Source: Tenrec ecaudatus
Taxonomy: Eukaryota > Chordata > Mammalia > Afrosoricida > Tenrecidae
Assembly: GCF_050624435.1 (NCBI RefSeq)
Contig: NW_027459442.1
Span: 248,001 to 312,000, forward strand
Direction of reading: 5' to 3'
DNA: 64,000 nt
Shown here piece after piece: positions 57,051-64,000 of the stretch. Each line of letters begins with the position of its first letter. Within the stretch, counting starts at the first letter, position 1. The position numbers and the translations under genes were made by a program. The notes below the pieces were generated by a model. The model was not told the origin of the DNA, made no database searches, and saw nothing but the letters and a program-made list of their open reading frames with translations.

Positions 57051-59585
57051 TTAGGTTAGGGCACCCTCAGGCTTAGGCTAGGACACACCTTGGCTTAGGC
57101 TAGGGCACCCCTAGACTTAGGCTAGGGCACCCCTAGGCTTAGGCTAAGGCTAGGGCTCCCGTACGCTTAGGTTAGGGTACCCCAAGGCTTAGGGTAGGTC
57201 ACCCCTAGGCTTAGGATAGGGCACCCCTAGGCTTAGGCTAGGGCACACCTAGGCTTAGGCTAGGGCACCCCTAGGCTTAGGCTAAGTCTAGGGCTCCCCT
57301 AGGCTTAGGCTAGGGCACCCCTTGGCTTAAGCTAAGGCACCCCTAGGCTTAGGCTAGGGCACCCCTAGGCTTGGGCTAAGGCTAGGGCTCCCCTAACCTA
57401 AGGCTAGGGCACCCCTAGGCTTAGGCTAGGGCACCCCTAGGCTTAGGCTAGGGCACAGCTAGGCTTAGGCTAAGGCTACGGCTCCATAGCCTCAGGCTAG
57501 GGCACCCCTTGACTCATGATATGGCACCCCTAGGATTAGGCTAGGGCAATCCTAGGCTAGATTAAGGAAAGGGCACCTGTAGGCTCAGGCTAGGGCACCC
57601 CTAGGTTCAGTCTAGGACACCCCTAGGCTTAGGCTCGGGCACCCCAGGGCTTAGGCTAAAGCTAGGGCTCCCCTAGCCTCAGGTTAGGGCACCCCTAGGC
57701 TTAGGCTAGGGCACCCCTAGGCTTAGGCAAAGCTAGGGATCCCCTAGCCTAAGGCTAGAGCACCCCTAGGCTTAGGCTAGGGCACCCCTAGGCTTAGGCT
57801 AGGGTACCACTAGGCTTAGGCTAAGGCTAGGGCTCCCCTACCCTAAGGCTAGGGCACCCCTAGGCTCAGGCTAGGGCACCCCTAGGCTCAGGCTAGGGCA
57901 CCCCTAGGCTTAGGCTAGGGCACACCTAGGCTTAGGCAAAGGCTAGGGCTCCCCTAGCCTAAGGCTAGGGCACCCCTAGGCTTAGGCTAGGGCACCCGTA
58001 GGCTTAGACTAAGGTTAGGGCTCCCCTAGCCTTAGGCTAGGGGACCCCTAGGCTTAGGGTAAGATCAGGGCTCCCCTAGCCTAAGGTTAGGGCACCCCTA
58101 GGCTTAGTCTAGGGCACCCCTAGGCTTAGGCTATGGCACCCCTAGGCTTAGGTTAGGCCACCCCTAGTCTTAGACTAGGGCACCCCTAGGCTAAGGCTAA
58201 GGCTAGGGCACCCCTAGGCTTAAGCTACGGCAATCCTAGGCTAGACTAAGGAAAGGGCACCTGTAGGCTCAGGATAGGGCACCCCTAGGCTCAGGCTAGG
58301 GCACCCCTAGGCTTAGGCTAGGGTACCCCAAGGCTAAAGCTATAGCTAGGGCTCCCCTAGGCTCAGGTTAGGGCACCCCTAGGCTTAGGCTAGGGCACCC
58401 CTAGGCTTAGGCTAAGGCTAGGGTTCCCCTAGCCTAAGGATAGAGCACCCCTAGGCTTAGGCTAGGGTTCCCCTAGTCTTAGGCTAGGGTACCCCTAGGC
58501 TTAGGCTAAGGCTAGTGCTCCCCTAGCCTAAGGCTAGGGCACCCCTAGGCTTAGGCTAGGGCACCCCTAGGCTTAGGCTATGGCACACCTAGGCTTAGGC
58601 TAAGGCTAGGGCTCCCCTAGGCTTAGGCTACGGCACCCCATGGCTTTGGCTAGGGCACACCTAGGCTTAGGCTAGGACTCCCCTAGGCTTAGGCTAAGGC
58701 TAGGTCTACCCTAGCCTAAGGCTAGGGCACCCCTAGGCTTAGGCTAGGGCCCCCCTTGGCTTGGGCTAGGGCAGCCCTAGGCTTAGGGTAAGGCTAGGGC
58801 ATCCCTAGCCTAAGGCTAGGGCTCCCCTTGGCTTGGGCTAGGGTACCCCGAGGCTTCAGCGAGGGCACCGCTAGGCTTATGCTAGGGCACACCTAGGCTT
58901 AGGCTAAGGCTAGGGCTCCCCTAGCCTAAGGAGAGGGCACCCCTAAGCTTAGGCTAGGGCACCCCTAGGCTTAGGGTAAGATTAGTGCTCCCCTAGCCTA
59001 TTGTTATGGCACCACTAGACTTAGTCTAGGGCACCCCTAGGCTTAGGCTATGGCACCCCTAGGCTTAGGCTAGGACACCCCTAGGCTTAGGCTAGGGCAC
59101 CCCTAGGCTAAGGCTAGAGCACCTCTAGGCTTAGGCTAGGGCACCCCTACCCTTAGGCTAAGGCTAGGGCACCCCTAGGTTTAGGCTAGGGCACCCCTAG
59201 GCTTAGGCTAGGGCACAGCTAGGCTTAGGCTAAGGCTACGGCTCCCCTAGCCTCAGGCTAGGGCACACCTAGACTCAGGCTATGACACCCCTAGGCTTAG
59301 GCTAGGGTAATCCTAGGCTAGACTAAGGAAAGGGCACCCATAGGCTCAGGCTAGGGCACCCCTAGGCTTAGGCTAGGGCACCCCTAGGCTTAGGCTAAGG
59401 CTAGCGTTCCCTTAGCCTAATGCTAGAGCACCGCTAGGCTTAGGTTAGGGCACCCCTAGGCTTAGGCTAGGGTACCCCTAGGCTTAGGCTAAGGCTAGGG
59501 CTCCCTTAGACTAAGGCTAGGGCACCCCTCGGCTTAGGCTATGGCACCCCTAGGCTTAGGGTAGGGCACACCTAGGCTTAGGCTA
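57051..59585 (+). repeat. 4.27-kb repeat, copy 1 (D/A relative)
   Basis: Landmarks are GGACACACCTTGG (57,081), CACAGCTAGG (57,454), AAGATCAGGG (58,061), TTGTTATGG (59,001) and AGCGTTCCC (59,403). Each recurs downstream at offsets 4,274, 4,273, 4,273, 4,295 and 4,106. It is a diverged cousin of the D and A parts at 31-39 kb, sharing CTCCATAGCCTCAGG, GGCTAAAGCTA and CCTATTGTTATGG. Confidence 0.78.
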
Positions 59586-61330
59586 TGGCTAGGGCTCCCC
59601 TAGGCTTAGGCTAGGGCACCCCTCGGCTTAGGCTAGGGCACCCCTTGGCGTAGGCTAGGGCACACCTAGGCTTAGGCTAGGGCACCCCTAGACTTAGGCT
59701 AAGGCAAGGGCTCCCCTAGGCTTAGGCTAGGGCACCCCTTGGCTTAGGCTAAGGCACCCCTAGGCTTAGGCTAGGGCACCCCTAGGCTTAGGCTAAGGCT
59801 AGGGCTCCCCTAACCTAAGGCTAGGGCAACCCTAGGCTTAGGCTAGGGCACCCCTAGGCTTAGGCTAGGGCACAGCTAGGCTTAGGCTAAGGCTACGGCT
59901 CCATAGCCTGAGGCTAGGGCACCCCTTGACTCAGGATATGCACCGCTAGGCTTAGGCTAGGGCAATCCTAGGCTAGGCTAAGGAAATGGCACCTGTAGGC
60001 TCATGTTATGGCACCCCTAGGCTTAGGCTAGGGCAATCCTAGGCTCGACTAAGGTTAGGGCTCCCCTAGCCTCAGGCTAGGGCACCTGTATGCTCAGGCT
60101 AGGGCACCCGTAGGCTCAGGCTAGGACACCCCTAGGCTTAAGCTAGGGCACCCCTAGGCTTAGGCTAAAGCTAGGGCTCCCCTAGCCTCAGGCTAGGGCA
60201 CCCCTAGGCTTAGGCTAGGGCAACCCTAGACTCATTCTATGGCACCCCTAGGCTTAGGCTAGGGCAATCCTAGGCTAGACTAAGGCTAGGCCTCCCCTAG
60301 CCTCAGGCTAGGGCACCTGTATGCTCAGGCTAGGGCACCCCTAGGCTCAGGCTAGGACACCCCTAGGCTTAAGCTAGGGCACCCCTAGGCTTAGGCTAAA
60401 GCTAGGGCTCCCCTAGCCTCAGGCTAGGGCACCCCTAGGCTTAGGCTAGGGCACCCGTAGGCTTAGGTTAGGGAACCCCAAGGCTTAGGCTAAGGCTAGG
60501 GCTCCCCTAGCCTAAGGTTAGAGCACCCCTAGGCTTAGGCTAGGGCACCCCTAGGCTTAGGCTAGGGCACCCCAAGGCTTAGGCTAAAGCTAGGGCTCCA
60601 TTAGCCTAAGGCTAGGGCACCCCTAGGCTTAGGCTAGGGCACCCCTAGGCTTAGGCTAGGGCACCCTTAGGCTTAGGCTAGGACACACCTTGGCTTAGGC
60701 TAGGGCACCCCTAGACTTAGGCTAGGGCACCCCTAGGCTTAGGCTAAGGCTAGGGCTCCCCTACGCTTAGGTTAGGGTACCCCAAGGCTTAGGGTAGGTC
60801 ACCCCTAGGCTTAGGATAGGGCACCCCTAGGCTTAGGCTAGGGCACCCCTAGGCTTAGGCTAGAGTACCCCAAGGCTAAAGCTAAAGCTAGGGCTCCCCT
60901 AGGCTCAGGTTAGGGCACCCCTAGGCTTAGGCTAGGGCACCCCTAGGCTTAGGCTAAGGCTAGGGTTCCCCTAGCCTAAGGATAGAGCACCCCTAGGCTT
61001 AGGCTAGGGCACCCCTAGTCTTAGGCTAGGGTACCCTTAAGCTTAGGCTAAGGCTAGTGCTCCCCTAGCCTAAGGCTAGTGCACCCCTAGGCTTAGGCTA
61101 GGGCACCCCTAGGCTTAGGCTAGGGCACACCTAGGCTTAGGCTAAGGCTAAGGCTCCCCTAGGCTTAGGCTACGGCACCCCATGGCTTAGGCTAGGGTAC
61201 ACCTAGGCTTAGGCTAGGACACCCCTTGGCTTAGGCTAACGCTAGGGCTTCCCTAGCCTAAGGCTAGGGCACCCCTAGGCTTAGGCTAGGGCACCCCTAG
61301 TCTTAGGCTAGTGCACCCCTAGGCTTAGGC
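59586..61330 (+). repeat. Spacer segment with 674-bp repeat
   Basis: Lies between the two 4.27-kb copies. It has another CACAGCTAGG block (59,871), two AATCC units in close succession, and GGACACACCTTGG at 60,681, which recurs at 61,355 (674 bp). From ~60,860 it repeats GGCTAAAGCTAAAGC and following units also found at ~58,335 and ~62,620. Confidence 0.65.
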
Positions 61331-63720
61331 TAGGGCACCCTTAGGCTTAGGCTAGGACACACCTTGGCTTAGGCTAGGGCACCCCTAGACTTAGGCTAGG
61401 GCACCCCTAGGCTTAGGCTAAGGCTAGGGCTCCCCTACGCTTAGGTTAGGGTACCCCAAGGCTTAGGGTAGGTCACCCCTAGGCTTAGGATAGGGCACCC
61501 CTAGACTTAGGCTAGGGCACACCTAGGCTTAGGCTAGGGCACCTCTGGGCTTAGGCTAAGGCTAGGGCTCCCCTAGGCTTAGGCTAGGGCACCCCTTGGC
61601 TTAAGCTAAGGCACCCCTAGGCTTAGGCTGGGCACCCCTAGGCTTGGGCTAAGGCTAGGGCTCCCCTAACCTAAGGCTAGGGCACCCCTAGGCTTAGGCT
61701 AGGGCACCCCTAGGCTTAGGCTAGGGCACAGCTAGGCTTAGGCTAAGGCTACGGCTCCATAGCCTCAGGCTAGGGCACCCCTTGACTCAAGATATGGCAC
61801 CCCTAGGCTTAGGCTAGGGCAATCCTAGGCTAGACTAAGGAAAGGGCACCTGTAGGCTCAGGCTAGGGCACCCCTAGGTTCAGGCTAGGGCACCCCTAGA
61901 CTTAGGCTAGGGCACCCCAGGGCTTAGGCTAAAGCTAGGGCTCCCCTAGCCTCAGGTTAGGGCACCCATAGGCTTAGGCTAGGGCACCCCTAGGCTTAGG
62001 CAAAGCTAGGGTTCCCCTAGCCTAAGGCTAGAGCACCCCTAGGCTTAGGCTAGGGCACCCCTATGCTTAGGCTAGGGTACCCCTAGGCTTAGGCTAAGGC
62101 TAGGGCTCCCCTACCCTAAGGCTAGGGCACCCTTAGGCTCAGGCTAGGGCACCCCTAGGCTCAGGCTACGGCACCCCTAGGCTTAGGCTAGGGCACACCT
62201 AGGCTTAGGCAAAGGCTAGTGCTCCCCTAGCCTAAGGCTAGGGCACCCCTAGGCTTAGGCGAGGGCACCCGTAGGCTTAGGCTAAGGCTAGGGCTCCCCT
62301 AGCCTTAGGCAAGGGCACCCCTAGGCTTAGGGTAAGATCAGGGCTCCCCTAGCCTAAGGGTAGGGCACCCCTAGGCTTAGTCTAGGCCAACCCTAGGCTT
62401 AGGCTATGGCACCCCTAGGCTTAGGCTAAGGCACCCCTAGGCTTAGGTTAGGCCACCCCTAGGCTTAGGCTAGGGCACCCCTAGGCTTAGGCTAAGGCTA
62501 CGGCACCCCTAGGCTTAAGCTACGGCAATCCTAGGCTAGATTAAGGAAAGGGCACCTGTAGGCTCAGTATAGGGCACCCCAAGGCTCAGGCTAGGGCACC
62601 CCTAGGCTTAGGCTAGAGTACCCCAAAGCTAAAGCTAAAGCTAGGGCTCCCCTAGGCTCAGGTTAGGGCACCCCTAGGCTTAGGCTAGGGCACCCCTAGG
62701 CTTAGGCTAAGGCTAGGGTTCCCCTAGCCTAAGGAGAGAGCACCCCTAGGCTTAGGCTAGGGCACCCCTAGTCTTAGGCTAGGGTACCCCTAGGCTTAGG
62801 CTAAGGCTAGTGCTCCCCTAGCCTAAGGCTAGTGCACCCCTAGGCTTAGGCTAGGGCACCCCTAGGCTTAGGCTAGGGCACACCTAGGCTTAGGCTAAGG
62901 CTAGGGCTCCCCTAGGCTTAGGCTACGGCACCCCATGGCTTAGGCTAGGGTACACCTAGGCTTAGGCTAGGACACCCCTAGGCTTAGGCTAACGCTAGGG
63001 CTTCCCTAGCCTAAGGCTAGGGCACCCCTAGGCTTAGGCTAGGGCACCCCTAGGCTTTGGCTAGGGCACCCCTAGGCTTAGGGTAAGGCTAGGACATCCC
63101 TAGCCTAAGGCTAGGGCACCCCTTGGCTTGGGCTAGGGTACCCAGAGGCTTAGGCGAGGGCACCCCTAGGCTTAGGCTAGGGCACACCTAGGCTTAGGCT
63201 AAGGCTAGCGCTCCCCTAGCCTAAGGAGAGGGCACCCCTAAGCTTAAGCTATGGCACCCCTAGGCTTAGGGTAAGATTAGTGCTCCCCTAGCCTATTGTT
63301 ATGGCTCCACTAGACTTAGTCTAGGGCACCCCTATACTTAGGCTATGGCACCCCTAGGCTTAGGCTAGGACACCCCTAGACTTAGGCTAGGGCAATCCTA
63401 GGCTAGACTAAGGAAAGGGCACCCATAGGCTCAGGCGAGGGCACCCCTAGGCTCAGGCTAGGGCACCCCTAGGCTTAGGCTAGGGCACCCCTAGCTTAGG
63501 CTAAGGCTAGCGTTCCCTTTGCCTAATGCTAGAGCACCGCCAGGCTTAGGTTAGGGCACCCCTAGGCTTAGGCTAGGGTACCCCTAGGCTTAGGCTAGGG
63601 TACCCCTAGGCTTAGGCTAAGGCTAGGGCTCCCCTAGACTAAGGCTAGGGCATCCCTAGGCTTAGGCTAGGGCACCCCTAGGCTTAGGGTAGGGCACACC
63701 TAGGCTTAGGCTAAGGCTAG
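61331..63720 (+). repeat. 4.27-kb repeat, copy 2
   Basis: Repeats 57,051-59,585 with CACAGCTAGG at 61,727 and TTGTTATGG at 63,296. A deletion of ~189 bp after GGACACCCC (~63,370) removed the A-type CACAGCTAGG block found at 59,214 in copy 1, which is why the offset drops to 4,106 at AGCGTTCCC (63,509). Confidence 0.78.
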
Positions 63721-64000
63721 GGCTCCCCTAGTCTAAGGATAGGGCACCCCTAAGCTTAGGCTAGGGTACCCCGAGGCTTAGGCGAGGGCACCCCTAGGCT
63801 TAGGCTAGGGCACCCCTAAGCTTAGGCTAGGTCACACCTAGGCTTAGGCTAAGGCACCCGTAAGCTTAGGCTATGGCACCCATAGGCTTAGGCTAGTGCA
63901 CTTCTAAGCTTACGCTAGGGCACCCCTAGGCTTAGGCTAGGGTAATCCTAGGCTTAGGCTAAGGCTAGGGCTCCCCTAGCCTCATGCTAGGGCACCCCTT
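63721..64000 (+). repeat. Start of a further A-type 4.4-kb unit (cut by window end)
   Basis: GTACCCCGAGGC, GGCGAGGGC, ACCCGTAAGC (~63,856), TTCTAAGCTTACGC and GGGTAATCCT (63,940) reproduce 36,985-37,210 and 41,420-41,645 in order, ending in CCTCATGCTAGGG. The unit therefore recurs ~22 kb beyond its last copy at 41,427 and probably continues past the window. Confidence 0.78.

Larger units (their letters stand above)
1..64000 (+). repeat. 22-bp satellite array spanning the whole window
   Basis: Every line of the window is made of head-to-tail copies of a ~22 bp unit with core CCCTAGGCTTAGGCTAGGG and a CAC-type linker. The canonical unit is 14/22 G+C and contains no CpG and no ATG. It carries two CTAG tetramers, one of them inside the palindrome CCTAGG. 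The array is not coding: in each canonical unit TAG falls at unit positions 7, 13 and 18 on the plus strand, and TAG/TAA/TAG at 4, 9 and 15 on the minus strand. Because 22 is not a multiple of 3, every frame on both strands meets a stop within two units. I saw no inverted tract, no transposon ends, no unique spacer and no A-rich tail. Both edges lie inside the array. The likely role is structural heterochromatin (centromeric, subtelomeric or germline-restricted), which is inference from the class of sequence only. Confidence 0.97.

Noticed and set aside
1..64000. Possible repetitive protein gene (long repeat reading frame)
   Set aside because: The unit is 22 bp, so the frame shifts each unit, and TAG/TAA occur in two of three frames per unit on both strands. 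No frame stays open for more than about two canonical units and the consensus has no ATG.
1..64000. CRISPR array
   Set aside because: Units are contiguous. There are no unique spacers of constant length between repeats, no leader and no cas genes.
1..64000. Telomere tract itself
   Set aside because: TTAGGC appears once per 22 bases inside a longer unit, with at most doublets. TTAGGG, as in CTTAGGGTAGGG, occurs only as a single-base variant. No pure telomere run is present.
1..64000. G-quadruplex or i-motif array
   Set aside because: GGG and CCCC runs occur only once per unit on each strand, leaving loops of about 19 bases. This is outside the usual range for stable structures; AGGGG variants do not change the spacing.
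1..64000. Replication-origin iterons
   Set aside because: Iteron clusters are short and lie next to a replication gene and an AT-rich region. Here the repeat is 64 kb long, GC-rich and without genes.
1..64000. CENP-B box
   Set aside because: No match to the known box core (TTCG...CGGG arrangement) was seen in the consensus or in the common variants.

Overview
The whole 64 kb window is one uninterrupted block of satellite DNA. I found no gene, RNA gene, transposon or unique sequence, and both edges lie inside the repeat, so the array is longer than the window. The basic unit is about 22 bp: a 19-base core, CCCTAGGCTTAGGCTAGGG, joined to the next by a short CAC-type linker. Units run head to tail in one orientation from start to end, roughly 2,700-2,900 of them if the mean length is about 23 bp. 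The organism cannot be named. An array this long with nested higher-order repeats (HORs) is typical of eukaryotic (peri)centromeric, subtelomeric or germline-restricted heterochromatin, and density of CTAG also argues against most bacteria. The unit carries TTAGGC, the telomere hexamer of nematodes, but one hexamer in a 22-mer is weak evidence.

Three unit types recur. Type A is the plain 22-mer. Type A' is a 28-mer with an extra CTAAGG. Type B is a 22-mer that starts CTCCCC and contains CCCTAGCCTAAGGCTAGGG, a perfect 9+1+9 dyad. A' is almost always followed by B, and A'-B pairs recur every ~90-160 bp, giving an intermediate rhythm. Additional marked variants (CTCAGG units, a GACTAAGG short unit, a CACAGCTAGG unit) serve as landmarks that reveal the larger structure.

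Layout. 1-4,827: ~2.0 kb HOR (R1), two nearly full copies and a part copy. 4,827-12,924: ~3.2 kb HOR (B-HOR), two copies exactly 3,206 bp apart, a 577 bp bridge and a partial third copy. 12,925-18,930: mosaic of R1-like, B-HOR-like and a recurring ~0.37 kb block. 18,930-22,610: diverged R1 relatives about 2.1 kb long. 22,610-30,876: mosaic of B-HOR-like, R1-like and other segments. 30,877-45,861: 4.1-4.4 kb HOR, ending in a 4,435 bp tandem duplication that matched at every place I compared. 45,862-50,160: mosaic. 50,160-53,975: R1 units again, closely matching those at 1-4.8 kb. 53,976-57,050: mosaic resembling 26.9-30.9 kb. 57,050-64,000: ~4.27 kb repeats related to the 31-46 kb family, with a new 4.4 kb-type unit starting at ~63,770.

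The pattern fits an array evolving by repeated unequal exchange and local amplification: old divergence between monomers, younger ~2-4 kb duplications, and hybrid units with visible switch points. No protein function is implied. On both strands the canonical unit places stop codons in two of three frames per unit and contains no ATG. All coordinates of HOR edges were set by eye using shared variants and may be off by one or two units.
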